Shown piece by piece: positions 47,001 to 59,571 of a stretch of DNA of 64,000 nucleotides. The stretch's first letter is position 1. Each line of letters starts with the position of its first letter. The DNA lies in the NCBI GenBank assembly GCA_973895155.1, contig OZ316894.1, positions 2,356,001 to 2,420,000 of the forward strand, written 5' to 3'. The position numbers and the translations under genes are program-made. Origin of the DNA: Marsupella aquatica (Eukaryota > Marchantiophyta). The notes below the pieces were generated by a model, which saw nothing but the letters and a program-made list of their open reading frames with translations, searched no databases and was not told the origin of the DNA.

Positions 47001-49632
47001 ATCTGTTGCTGGGTCTAGTGATCATCTGACCCGTTAGTACACAGTTGAGGGATCTATAGACATACCATCTTTCAGTTTTACCAATATCTTTTCTTAAATT
47101 GTTAGCTTTGTCCGAGGATATCTGCACCGTTCCTGTTCTCATCCTTTCGGAAACGTGCGCTTCGTACTTTACATTCAAACAACGGAATAGTGTGGGGTTC
47201 CGTTCTCAAATCTTCACAACGAACTTGAGCGGCCTTGGACGGTTCCCTACGTTTCTTGATTGTACTTGCGTCATCTCGTTGAATGTTCAATGTATGTCCT
47301 AGATATATTCACATCACGTCACGATGTTTATTTTAACACGAGTTGTCGTTGATGCTCGAGCGGCCGTCATTTCCTCCACTGGGCTGCTGCCTGAATCATT
47401 CTTACGATGCTTTTCTTGTAACTGCACGTAGTAGCATTCCCTCTTTTGTGTAAGATTGTCGTGAGGTACTTACAGGTACCGTGACAATGGAGTTGGTATG
47501 CCGCTGTTTACAGGGTGTTAAAATTGTCAATTGTTTCTGTCTTTGATTCAGAAATGCCCCATTTTCACTCGGATAATTCTTTTGAGTACCTTTTGGACGT
47601 TCTTGATGGAGAAACTGGAGATGAAGGCGACTCCACAAATGACAATTATGGCATGTTTCCGCCAAGGTCAGCTACTCTTTCGATTGTACCTTGTTCTGCC
47701 TCAATTATCCATGGCCATGCTACAGTTCGTCCACAGCTGCGTGTTCGAATTCTCAAGAGGTTGTGTCTAGGATTAAAGAAACTACCTGAACCGTGTCCAC
47801 CTCGGCAATGGCATGCAAATGCCTACTTGTCCATGCGTGCCAGATTGGGAATTTCATTCCGGTCTACAATCAACTTCGCACGTGAGCTTCCAATTGCGCA
47901 TATAGAGAGGAAGCTCAGGATTTGATAAGTTATTGTAGGAGCGTTGGAACCCTGGAAGCTGTCAAGATAGGCCTTTGTCTAATTCTATGGGCTCACTGAT
48001 CCATACACTCCATTACAGAAGCTCTTCTATGAGGATGTGCTTCCGCCGAGCATTACGACACTGAGATGCAGTGCGCATATGCCTTCTAGAAGCTTTGAGC
48101 CTACTTTTGGAATTAACCCTGTGTTGGTTCTTGGCAAGTTGCAACTTGATGCGCGTTGAATCTTGGCAAGTTGCAGCTTGCTGTAGAAGGCTTCTCTATG
48201 GACGCCTAGCTCCTCGAATTACGCTCGTTCGTGAGCTGTATGGCAGCGAGTATTACGGCTCTTGCGCATAGGTTTAGAGGCCTGGCTCTGCATGCACTAG
48301 ACATGTTAGATCTGTAACAAGGCTCTGAGGGAAATTCATGTTTATCCGAATCCATGTCGATTTCATCATGATCTCCTTTACCTTCTTCTCCAGCCCTAAA
48401 TGAAGACTCAGGAACATGTTACCGTTAATGTGTTTTAAATAAGTTATGGTCCAGTGAAGGGAAACTGCCCGAGCAAATAGATCCACGTGTTGAATATAAT
48501 TGCGTTTCAGGTTTGTTTTTTTCCTGGGAAGTTGGGAATGCTTGAAATATAGGCGCTGGGGGTTTACTCACTCTCTTGTTCAGCGAGGAATTGGCCTGAG
48601 TTCGGTTACAGCCGCGTTATGCCATTTTTAAGATCTCTATTTGACAAATTCCTAGAGTTCTTGGTCACCCCAAAGTTCAACCCAGTCATGTTGCGCACCA
48701 GTCCACCTTCCTAACATGGACAAGTGTGTTCGGGTCCTTGTTGCATCTATTTCCTGACTCAAATGTTCTATTGAAACGTAACGACTGTACCTGAGATCAT
48801 GTTAGCCTTGGGGAAATATTACGGAGGCGTACAGCCCCGTACATCGTAGGAGAGTCGTGTTGTCTTGACTGGGGTGGGATGACAACCGCCGTCTACCTGC
48901 CGTGACCTGGTGTGAGGGACGTTGTTGGACAATAATATACCTAAATGAGAGAACACGGCGTGCAGACCTGGATGGTTCTCTGACCTTGAGTCCCGTCTAT
49001 CAGAATGTGGTGCTTAAGACCTTACGAGATAGAAAATATGTTGTGGGGTTTTATCTGTAGTATTAGAACCCTGGCCCAATGGCAGGCAGGGTTATTCGAC
49101 AAGTTTGATCACGCTGTTGGTGCGATTCTTGTGGAGTCGTAGTGCTCCCCTGTTGGAATTCTTGTTTTGATCAGTTGTATTTGTTTCTACTGCATAAAAT
49201 TCCTCCTCTCATAAATTCTTTTGTGGTGTGACAGCAGTGGGAATGTGAATCACAATCTTCCCGAGAGCCCTTTTGCAAGTCCACATGCTCTGAATAAGCA
49301 AATGGCAGCGTTTTCCCTACCAGAGAAGATGAAAAGTTTGAACCTCGGTGCACAGGTGTGCTTTCTTGCTGAGCATTTCTTGCTGAGCATTTCTCTGGTT
49401 CCATTCAGATTGTTGTTTAACTGTTTTGGTCTGGATGGTTTTAGCTTCCATTGTTCTTTTGCTTATTTAGGATTTTCTCGAAGTCTGCTAGATACAGGTC
49501 TTGTTTTTGTCGTAAGGGGCCGAGTTGAGGGCGGAATTTACTAAGACGGCCAATGTAACGTTATTGCAGAGTACCTCATGGACCCCATACCATTCGAGTG
49601 GGGCTACTCTGTTTGCATCCAATGTATTTTAA
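44014..49632 (+). CDS. CCCH zinc-finger and RRM RNA-binding protein (Arabidopsis C3H46/C3H53/C3H55-type)
   Basis: Exons 44014-45056, 45826-45993, 46110-46289, 46461-46546, 46708-46953, 47552-47666, 49235-49355 and 49570-49632 join in phase to 673 codons. The conserved plant N-terminus ([19 protein letters not shown]) fills residues 1-65. LH[DE]QLP-like repeats lie around 125-168. A C-x7-C-x5-C-x3-H finger ([11 protein letters not shown]) has ligands C230, C238, C244 and H248. A LOTUS-like winged-helix segment spans about 283-355. An RRM at about 382-458 has RQIYLTF as RNP2 and MFGFVTFV as RNP1. An Arg/Ala/Gln-rich coiled coil and LPESPFASP follow. Such proteins are expected to bind RNA, probably mRNA; targets are unknown. 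The last exon (21 codons) is the least certain. Intron 6 is 1.57 kb, much longer than the others. Confidence 0.92.
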
Positions 49633-50955
49633 AGGTACTAGACGAACTTTTTATCACCGTCAAAAGTTATGCCATGCCAACGACCGACCCTTCAGGTCGT
49701 TTGGTCTGTCTCTTACACTGATTTGAATTTGTTTACATCGTGGCCAGATTGGTTTTCTGCGATTTCTGGAGCTTTCTGCGCTGTGCAGTGGTGTCGTCCT
49801 GTAATGTGATGCTCATATCGTCATACTGGTGGATTCAGGTTACGAAAGAAGCTCCCCAATTTGTCGACGGCACATTGGCAGCGACATTGGCAAGTAAATA
49901 GAAAGTAGAGTTCGACAGTGGTCTACCTCGCCCACTTGCAGGTACCAGCTGAACATTCCTGGTACCCTTCTTTCTTTAGGGCGAGGTAGGCCGTAGCAGA
50001 AGTGTTCCACATTATTAAGATTAAACACAAGTACTGGGTCCCATTGGGTGGGCCCCAAGCCACTCTTGGCAGAAGATGTGCCAAGCTGTGAAGCCATGTA
50101 CGGCGATAGTATATGAAAGCTAAAAAGAGACCCACCACTCCGTTGAGCAGGATTGCCATGCTCAATTGAGTAGAGAAGGCCCATTTGAGGGTCTGATGTC
50201 AATAACCACAACAGACGTTACTGAAACATTAATTGGAGGGTGCCTTAGGATGTGAAGGAGTGGTAGTATGTTTACCTGAAAAGTCATGCATACCATCCGG
50301 AATGCACACCCCTTGTCTGTGGGAGGGACAGGTTGACAGATTCAGCATTCCACCACTGCTTGCCTATTTATTTGGGGTCACCAACTCAAGACCCTTCCAT
50401 TATTCAGCCTTACTTACCATGCACAGTCCAATGACGGGACCAATTTTGGTATTCGTTTTGGATCTTGGTGCCAGTTATATATACTTACCTCTCATGTGTT
50501 GGTGTTGGTTCTCGTTTCGAATTGGCTTCTTTTTGGTCAGGGTTCCTTTGAGCCACTGAATTTTAAAGCCGACAAGAGATGGGAACTGGCTGTCATTACC
50601 TTTTCCGAAGGTGAATGATGGAATCACTGATGTGGGGTTGTAAAACTCAGCACAGTGTCTCTTATGGTGTGGTGATCACATGACCTTTACGTCCAAGGTG
50701 CTTGTGCTCCCGTTCACTTCCCCCCACGCAGTACAGTTTTGAATAGGTTAGCTTGTCAGCCAGAGCCCCTGTCGTGGGTAAGCCCACACCAACCCATGAC
50801 TCGGTGTCTGACCAACATAATTGGTTAGTGGTTGCTGTCCCTATATGAAGTGAGTCACTTGTAAATAGGCCTGTTGTAAGCTGCCTACAAAGCCTTACTG
50901 ACTCACGTGCAGTTAAAAGTCGTGGTACTACTCACCACTAAATAGTTGTGCCACA
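49633..50955. other. 3' flank of the CCCH gene with one imperfect hairpin
   Basis: gtctacctcgccc (49921-49933) faces gggcgaggtaggc (49979-49991), with an inner ggtacc pair, making an imperfect foldback of about 71 bp. Nothing else is recognised up to the satellite array. Confidence 0.4.
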
Positions 50956-50959
50956 ATCA

Positions 50960-52130
50960 CGTACAGTATCTTGTATGAAATGTAAGAACGGCATAATGAT
51001 CAAATGTGATATGACCTCCATTTTAAAGACAAATTGTACGTCAGTGTCCATCTCGTCTCGTGTTTTGACATCTTTGGTTCTACACGGGGCTGATTCTGGA
51101 ATGATGATTCACGTATGAAACATGACAAAAGATCAACGTGGTATGACCTCCAGTTCTCGCCAAAATTTGCTTCTTTGTCAATCGCGTCGCTGGTCATGCT
51201 ACCATGGTTGTCTATGAGGCCGATGTAGTCGACCAGTGTTTTGTCTGAAATGTAAGAACGGCATAATAATCAAATCTACGATCTCCACTTTTAAGATAAA
51301 TTGTACGTCTCGTCTCGTGTTTTGACACTTGGTTCTGCACGGGGCTGATTCCTAACCGAATGAAATTTGAGAACATGACGAAGGTCAGTCTGATATGACC
51401 TCCAGTTTCCCCTGGTTCTACTTCTTTGTCAATCTCGACTCTTGTCATGGCATTATGGTTGTGTATGGGGCCGATTCAGTCAAGTACAGGGTTTTGTATG
51501 AAAATTCAGAACTGTATAATTGTCAATGTGATATGATCTCCTTTCATAAGACAAATTGTATGTCAATGTGTTTAATCTTTGGTCTGCATGGAGCTGATTC
51601 TGAAATGAATGAATCATGTTATAACTTAAGAACACGACTATGATCGACGTGGGAAAACATCCGGTTTTTACCCAAATTCTTCTTTTTCGTCAATGTTGTC
51701 TCGGTTTGTGAGTACTTTTTGGACGGGTCTGACCTAGTGAAGTACAGCCTTTGGTATGGAAGGTAAGAAGGGCGGAATGACCAATTTAAATAAGCTTAGG
51801 TTGCAAAACCAAATTCCTGTTCTTAGTCTACGTCGTCTCTTGTCATCGTCTCTCCGCTTAGGTGTGGCCAATTATGAACCGCTTAGGTGTGGCCAATTCT
51901 GACATTAGCGTCTGTGTTTTGAATGTATGTTAATGGCACCATGTTTTTTGTGGGATGACCTTCACCCTGAACTTAAGTTCCACTTCGTTGTCAATCGAGC
52001 CCATGAGCCCATGATCTCATCAGTTACACATGGGGCTTATTTTTAAACGAATGTCTTGGCAACATGTAAGAAGTATGGTGCCGTCAATGTGTTGATTCAA
52101 CCTGTTTCCTTGACATTCTTATTTGAAAAT
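50960..52130. repeat. Diverged satellite array, ~130-bp monomers in ~250-270-bp dimers
   Basis: The anchor tgtaagaacggcataat recurs at 50981 and 51251, with diverged forms near 51502 and 51762. Each dimer also contains a second half with tatgacctccagttt (51142, 51394) and cttctttgtcaat. Two related monomers thus alternate. Later copies are increasingly degraded, and a ccgcttaggtgtggccaatt duplication sits inside the fourth. Confidence 0.8.
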
Positions 52131-52329
52131 TTTCCCTCTACCATGTGGGATGGTGGTGATTCGTTACAATGGATGTCGCACATTGCTGACTAGAGTCAGC
52201 CAGCTGTATCTCACATGCGCCTTCAAGGAACGATGGAAATGTTGCTAGATGCTCTAATTGCTACCAGGGCGACCGCCGAATCCATAGTATATAGACAACG
52301 TTTCTTGATTCACTTGGAACCGGGAGCAA

Positions 52330-52890
52330 ACCGCGTGGGATGTGCAAGAAGTCTGCAAGAAGAACCAAATGTTCTATGAGAAAGAGGGCTACCTGAGAAG
52401 ACGACTCTTACACAATACGATAAATTATCTTGGATTGAAGAGCAGAGTACAGATGGATCTCATAACAGGGTTAACTGAGACTTAAAGCGCTCCACAATTA
52501 GGAAATCTATATGGATCGAAGTGCAGACTACAGATGGATCCGATCAGCGGGTTAACTGAATACGAGCGTTCCACAATCAGAATATTTATGTGGATTCAAG
52601 AGCTGAGAAGAGAGGGATCGCACAAAGAGGGCTAACCGAGAAGACAAGCGACCCATAAGAACAAAATTTGTCTTGGATGGGAGAGCAGAGTAGAGATGGA
52701 TCCCACAAGTGGGCAAACCATCGAGAAGGCAAGCGTTCCTCACGAAGAAAATTTATGTTGGATTGAAGCGCAGAGTAGAGATGGATTCCATAAGAGGGCT
52801 AACCGAAGAGGGAAACCCGGAAAGGGAAAGCGTTATATTGCGAAAAATTACCTTGGATTGAAGAGTACTGTACAGATGGATCCTCGTACA
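52330..52890. repeat. Second satellite array, ~82-bp monomers
   Basis: The anchor agatggatcc lies at 52451, 52532, about 52611, 52694, 52779 and 52874 (periods 81, 79, 83, 85 and 95). Each unit also has ttggattgaagagcagagta and gggctaaccgagaag, and a less clear unit precedes the first. Its sequence is unrelated to the neighbouring 130-bp array. Open frames across it are by-products of the repeat. Confidence 0.85.
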
Positions 52891-53290
52891 ATAGTCAAAT
52901 TTGGCCATTGAAGACTGAAGGTCTACTGCATCCGTAGACTCGGTGGGTTTGACCAAGCAAAGGCAGGACTGTACTCCCACTTGTGTGTAGAGACACTCTG
53001 GACTGTCTACAGTAGGTGGAGCTCTGGAACGCATTGGCCGGTGGTGCAAGGCAGACAGTTACTTTGGACAGCAATTTTCGGGAGCCGTGAAACTTGGGGT
53101 GACTAGCATTGCATTCCATTGGCATTCAATTGGAATGGCATTCAATTGGAATAGTTATCAGCAGAAAAGAGAAAGCTGGTTGGAAAGTTGCTACGTTGAG
53201 CACCATATCTTTCGGCCCAAGTATTTAGTTATCGATAAGTTGCCGGTCACAGAGACGGTGCTTTGACACACGAAATAAAACAAGGTCAGA

Positions 53291-53440
53291 TCGTCACCAA
53301 GATATTTTGAGCCCATTGAAATTGGCCTCTGGTTTTAAACAGTTGCATCTACTTAAAGGGTAAAGTGTCTGGGGGTCAAATCGTCACCAAGAAGTTTTGA
53401 GCCCATTGAAAATTGGCCTCTGGTTTTTAACAGTGTTATG
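53291..53440. repeat. Two-copy tandem repeat, 90-bp period
   Basis: tcgtcaccaaga.ttttgagcc ... ggcctctggtttt recurs at 53291 and 53381 with few changes. Confidence 0.9.
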
Positions 53441-54610
53441 TATGACATATAGTCAAACGGCGAGTAAATATAAGATTATACTGCAGCTGACAATAGCTGT
53501 CCAGGTCGGTAGGAGATCCACGTCATACAACGAGAGGACTGAAATAGCATAATTATCAAACTATCTTCGGCATGTACCCAGGATTTATTCATCTAACGAC
53601 GGAGACTCATTTCAGATCTGGACTTCATTTTGAGGATAAAAGAGAGCAAGCTCTTTACTACGCCACGTCACAAAATAGTCGGAGACTGGAGTCCATGAAC
53701 TCGTTGCAGCTTGCAGGGAGCTGGCATCCTGGATTTGGGATGACTCTCATAGTGACACGGAGGGATTCAATCAATGAAACAAAGTTACCTCAAGTCCATA
53801 GGGATTGGGGAACCATGTGGACAATGGGACTATAGAGTTTATAAGTGCGTAGTTTTTATGGTCAAACCTCTTATGGCAGCGTCCTTTGTATACAGTTCAT
53901 CTACCATCTCTTTGCTTCCATTCGAGGGCTTCAATTTTCTGTAGGTAGTTTGACCCCCCCTGTGCCTCAATTCTTTGGGCATTGCATTACGTCTGTTTGC
54001 TAAAGCGGAAGAAAATACGGTGCATTGTTAACAACGGGACAGTAACAGCCAATGTACCTTAATACAAAAAAGAGAGAAACCTAAATCATTGTTGCCCTTC
54101 TTTTGTAAACAGCGTTTATCAATTGTGCAACACAAACCTGGTCCTCAAAATGCAAGACATTTTGAGCCTGAGATACCTTGAACTCTCTGGAAGGGCAGTA
54201 GAAACCACTCTAAACTGTGAATGGGATATAAAATCGAAATCAAGGATGTCCTAGATCACAATGGTTGCATACTCTTTCTTTTAGATCTTTGCAGACCTCA
54301 CTGTGCACATTGTGATGAAGAAAGGCGACAGCGAACCAGTAGTGACGATTGAGTGGTCCCCAAAGTTCAGGGCCAAGAGGGATTTGTTTCTCTCTGAGAA
54401 CCGAAGAGGCATAAGAAGTAAGACACAAGCAGAAAGGAGTAACCATGGACAGAAAAAGAAGTTCAGTACTTTCCTCGCTGGACAGAAAAACAGACGGATG
54501 GATGGATGGAAGGCTAAACAACGAGAGAAGAAGCATTTTCTCACGTCGCAAGAACGGAGAACAAGACACGACAAAGAAGGGTACAAATCATCAACGTCCA
54601 ACCTCAATTT
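53441..54610. other. Intergenic DNA, nothing recognised
   Basis: Overlapping frames of 87-132 codons lie at 53572-53835 (+) and 54240-54679 (-). They show no family motif or splice context. Confidence 0.35.
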
Positions 54611-54619
54611 CAAAATCAC

Positions 54620-54800
54620 GCTCAATTGAATGAACACCCACAAATTCTCACACCCAGTGTTGACAACTTCAAACTGCAATAAATCGAATGAACTCCTCGC
54701 AACAGCTGTGACAACTTCAAACGCAACTGAATTGAATTCACACGCACAACAGCATTGACATCAAACGCAATCGAGTTGAATGAACACGCACAACAGTCAG
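54620..54800. repeat. Short tandem array, four diverged units of about 43-58 bp
   Basis: gaatgaacacgcacaacag ... tgacaacttcaaacgcaat is repeated four times with shrinking unit length (about 58, 48 and 43 bp). Confidence 0.8.
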
Positions 54801-55227
54801 TCAACTAGTTTGACGATTTACTTCGCCATTTGGATCAAAGAATCTCAAACGAAGGCCATCAAAACAATGCAAAAATATGGATTCGTCGGTGTTACACCTT
54901 TCGTTTGTGTTCCCTCGCAAACAGTCATGTCATCAAAGTCATAAACTCCTCACTCCTCAGTCAACTGGAGAGGTGATGGCATTTACACTTACTGTCTTGG
55001 AGTAAAGTCACCCAACATTGCATGGTGGTGTAATTAAAATGCATGCTTGAAATAAAACCGGATTATAACACATCTTTGTCGGGCGTTAACTACTATATTT
55101 TACGAGGCAGTACAAGCTGGACAAATGTTATGATTACTTGCCTCCAGTTGTAGTGTATTTTATAGTCATAATTAATGAGTAGAAAATCTCGATAGTGATG
55201 CTAGGATGTACCGAATTACGATCCCAT

Positions 55228-55342
55228 GGCCCCAGCAACCAGGATGGACAAGGTTATTGTTGACCGAAAAAAATATGGATGTTTTTACAAACATACGTGC
55301 TTCATGAGCTAAACAAGGTTTTTTTGGCAGTCCATCCAGGCA
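55228..55342. mobile_element. Small inverted-repeat element, CCAGGATGGAC ends
   Basis: CCAGGATGGACaagg at the left faces GTCCATCCAGGc at the right, a 10 of 11 inverted pair about 110 bp apart. The right end is also one of the spaced GTCCATCC pairs seen at 35-36 kb and 56.9 kb. Confidence 0.4.
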
Positions 55343-57977
55343 TGTGTTAAACATTTGGGTACATGGGGGCTTCCGTTTCCAGTTTTATAATTGTACGTGA
55401 ACGGTCCATTGGAGTCCCAAAAATCAAGGATGTGATCCATGGGACCATTAACTTCCTAACGACATCAACTTGTTAGAGTTGATAATTGATCTTGGCAATA
55501 TATATCAGACTACCAAACAACAAAAGGCGCCAAAGGGGAGGTTGTGGGTGTTGAGATTATGAGATATTCCATATTTAAAAACTATTACCCCAACTGTCCA
55601 CGAACACCAAAGTTAGGGGTTGACTAGATATATTTTACAGAAAATATACAACGACAAATATTACTTTTTATTTTGCATTGAAGATTTCTTTTCCTTCTTA
55701 TATGTGATAAACATTTGATCAAAATCATATACAATGTACATGGTTTCTAGAACTTAAAGTCAGGATGGACCTGCACGTTGTCCATGAATCTCTCATGAAT
55801 AAACCAAACCTGTATGGACTTGACTAAAACATAAAAAATATGTTTGCATATTGTTTTTTACATTTCTGCCCAAAAAATACACTATAAGTAACCAAATCAT
55901 CACTTCTATTCCAATATTTTCCTTGTCAGTAAACTCTGTCACCATTTTTGTCTTAAAAATATGACAGAGGCCAAAGCACTTTAATTGAAGGCTGCGCTTC
56001 ATTCTTCCAACTCTTTCCCCTCCAAACAGTAATTTTTAGACTTTAATAAAAAATAAAAATGTAAAGCACATTTAGGTAGTTATATAAATACCTTATCTAA
56101 CCTTCATGGGAGATGACATTCTGAGTAGATTGAGTGCTTCAGATTTTACTCATACCACCTCAAGTAAATTAGCTCAATGGTAAAAACCAAATGAATCTAA
56201 TTTACTCAAAAATAAATTTTTATGTTCATAAGCCCTGCAAAAAGGGGGACAAAAGTAGCACAATAACTCATGAACTAAGGAAACAATTCCCACCAAGGAG
56301 GTTAGGGGGTCAAATTTAAAGCCCAAATAAGCTCAATTTGTCATAGATAAATTACAATTTTCTACCTATTTTCTCGAGATTCTAGGGCATTTATACTTTA
56401 CGTAATGACTATACGACTTTCAAAAATGTTTTTTTTATAGAGCATTGCTCTTGTTACCGGGATTATAGTAATTTTTTCATTTTGGAGCAAGTTTTTCATT
56501 TTGGAGACCATTGTTCTTGTTATAAATAGTGTTTTTATTAATTTATTGTTATAGAGCTACTTGAGAATTTTTTGGGGGAGTATTGTTGATGAATTCAATT
56601 TTTCAGAGAGTGCTACTGAATGTTTTTAGAGAAAAACTACAATTAATTTTCTGGTAACAAATCTACCAAAAATCATATTTTTCATATAACGTTGCTCTTG
56701 TTACAAAGAACACTTCGAGTACTTTGCCGCTGCGAAGCTATGAAAGATTTTAAATGTGCATCTTCACTCCATTCCATTTACATTCTCAATTTGGCATTGA
56801 GGTGAGCACATAATGTTCTTAGACCTATATAAATGTAGGTGAACAAATGAGAGAATTTATCATCCATTTGTAGTTGAACTGTCTCATGATTAGGTGTAAA
56901 ATGGTATGTTCCCTGTCACAGTCCATGGGGATAACCGGGCAAACATGCCAGTCCATCCAGGCTTTTGTTTCTGATTTCTACAATAATTTGTAGTGGGCCC
57001 TAAACACCAAAACATAAAACTGATTACAGGGGAATTTAACATATCTTAAATTGAACATGGAGGTGTTGTCAGAATAAGTTTATACAATCAACTAACCTTG
57101 CCCTTAGCTGTGTGAAACTAACACATAGTCTTCGTACAAGGTAGTGTTCTTTTCACACAACCAAGGACAAAAAGTTGTGGAACATGAACTTGGTGGTACA
57201 TAAATTTTTGGGTTTATAGAACTTAACCTAGTACTAGTTCACTAAGGCGCATTGAGTTTTGAGTTTTTAGCCCCTATGTGACTGACTAGCTACTAAACAA
57301 GGGGGTGCACCGCACCCCTGCAATAATGTATGGAGTGCCACCTACGTTGGAGTGTTGTCTGATTGAGCACCACAGTTTGGGGATCTTCCTAGGTAAGCTC
57401 TTTTCCTTAGGAGTGCATGTAATATTAGGGGATTTTTTAGTGATTAGGGGAGTGTGGCAAAATGACAAATCCAACACTACTTGATTAGCATAATTCACCT
57501 ACTTCACTTGCACCACTTTTGCATTCCTGGATAAGCGCAAACCCATAAAATGTGCACTTATGAATAAGAGTGCATGATTACATCCCTCGGTTAAACATGT
57601 AATTATCAAGGGTTTACAGGGAATTGATACAAAGTTGTGTTGGCAATGGCAGATTGAGCATCACAAAGTCAATGAACAACAAAAGGGACTAATAAATGGC
57701 ACATGCGCAATGCAAATGCTCAATGTACCCAGATGACACAAAGAATCCTTGAAAATAAAGTTTATAACAAAACCCTAAGATTCTGAGTCCAATGCTTCAT
57801 AAAAAGTAGAAGCTGACTTCAATTCCTATGTCTAGACTACACAACTTCTTCATCCAGGGTGATGGGTCTCTAGAAAGTCATTTATGACTCTCTGCATTCG
57901 TTTCCCATCAGCTGCTGGCCTGACCGCGTGCACAATGTTAGGTTAGATACCAGGAGTGATGCCTTCACTTTCATCCA
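55343..57977. other. AT-rich intergenic DNA
   Basis: Apart from a GTCCAT pair (56921/56951) and a recurring gctcttgttac phrase (about 56447 and 56690), I see nothing that supports a gene or element. Confidence 0.35.
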
Positions 57978-58149
57978 GCAGCCTCTGGCATAGTGGTAGC
58001 CCACTTGGGTGGGGAGGCAAAGGTTTAGGATTTGAATCCTCTTGTGAACACATTGCTTTTACACCAACCGCACCCAAAATTGGCAATTTCTTGAGTTTTG
58101 TGGCCAACCGATGGATGCGAACTGGCAATGGTTCAGACAAGCTTGGAAG
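57978..58149 (+). mobile_element. tRNA-derived SINE-like segment
   Basis: gcatagtggtagcccactt resembles a pol III A box (TRGYNNARNNGG) and ggatttgaatcc, about 45 bp on, a B box (GGTTCGANTCC). The spacing fits the tRNA-related head of a plant SINE. It cannot be folded into a tRNA because acceptor arms are missing. The segment abuts the MITE-like element that begins at 58150. Confidence 0.45.
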
Positions 58150-58407
58150 AGCATCTCCAACGGTTACTTGGTTGGTCTACTCTAACGCTATGTTGACAAA
58201 ACCCAATAAGGTTGAACCAAAAAGGCAACCCCAATAGGTTACTGTAAAGTTATTCACTTGTGACCTTATTGAGTTTTTTTGGTTACTGGATCTGTCTATG
58301 AGTTGTTCTATAGTGTGCATTGATTGAATATAAGTTGGATTCATTCATGGGTTCTCCAAGATCTAATAATTAATTAGTATCCAACAGTGCTTATGCTAGG
58401 AGGTACC
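58150..58407 (+). mobile_element. MITE-like element, copy 2 of the dispersed pair
   Basis: Begins AGCATCTCCAACGG and ends in a diverged ctaggaggtacc. The interior matches the reverse complement of 15367-15583 (gctatgttgacaaaacccaa, aggcaaccccaat, ttttttggtta). It has no coding capacity. Confidence 0.6.
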
Positions 58408-58844
58408 AAAAACAAGGAACCATTGGGCTTGCCTTTTGACATATCATCCTTGCTATATAAAGACAGTAAGCAAATATCATACACCGTTGGAGACTGCGCC
58501 ATGAGAAAGTTATCTTTCTCCAAGGAAAGATAAATTTGCAATCCCTCACACCCAGTTCCTTCTCAACAAGTTGAGCTTGCTGTCCCTTAGCGTTCTCCAC
58601 TATCAAATCCGCAGAAATTGTCACTCAAGCTTCCTGGGCAGTGAGTAACCAATGAACAAGCTTTCCTCCAATGCAAGCAGTGTGCACTTTGACTTCTCTT
58701 GACTTTATTGACATATGCCAATGGCTTATGTGCTTAAAAAGTTGTCTTGTAGCAAAATTTTTGCGCTTAGGAAAAATGCAAAATCGTACATCAAACTGCC
58801 AAAATACAAAAGATATCTAACCAGGAGACACAATCCCACAGGTA

Positions 58845-59000
58845 AACAACACAATCTAGGAAAAACAACAAAAGAGCCAAAAGGCCAGGGAAGGCAAACA
58901 ACACAATCTAGGAAAAACAACAAAAGAGCCAAAAGGCCAGGGACGGCAAACAACTCAATCTAGGAAAAACAAGAAAAGAGCCAAAAGACAAGGGACCCTT
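58845..59000. repeat. Three-copy tandem repeat, 52-bp period
   Basis: acaatctaggaaaaacaaca and aaagagccaaaaggccaggg recur at 58851, 58903 and 58955 with very few changes. Confidence 0.95.
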
Positions 59001-59571
59001 GCAAAAGTACACTACAAAAGTAGCAAGGAACACAACTTCTAAAACACACCTAACTGCAACCTGGTAAAGTTCCCAGGCGAATGGCATGGGAGTATCAAGC
59101 AAGGGAATTTGACTAGAGACCCTAAAACCAATCACTTTCCAGTGTAAACACTTTCCAGTGTAAACTCCACCTAAAAGAAGAGGGAAGAACAAGATGCCTT
59201 TAGCTATGCCAATTTTGCGCTTATGGAGTGTGCGCTTAAGAAATGTACTCTTCCGCCTTACACCGTACGGTGCCACATGTTTATCTCACATTTCTAATCC
59301 CTGACAGGCGGAAATGGGCCGTTGATCTCGAGAGGAGCCTCGATCGACGACCTCTATTCATAGTGCAGAGAAACTCGCCATTATTTCCACATTATCATTT
59401 TTCCCGTACAATAGAGTATGGTTTACGTCCATCCAAAAAGGAATAACTCTGTTTGGGGCCGAACTGCATCACTCGTTTCGTATCTAGCAATTACAATTGA
59501 TTAGACAGATAATTACTCCTCTTTAGTAACGCAGATTACTGCCAATCACCGTACCGTGTCAGTCCCTGGTT

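Noticed and set aside
54240-54679. Minus-strand frames of 109 and 132 codons
   Set aside because: They overlap each other and a plus-strand frame, have Cys/Leu/Ser-rich chance-like composition and no start or splice context.
57978-58050. tRNA gene
   Set aside because: A and B boxes are present but no acceptor stem or anticodon arm can be drawn, so a SINE head is more likely.
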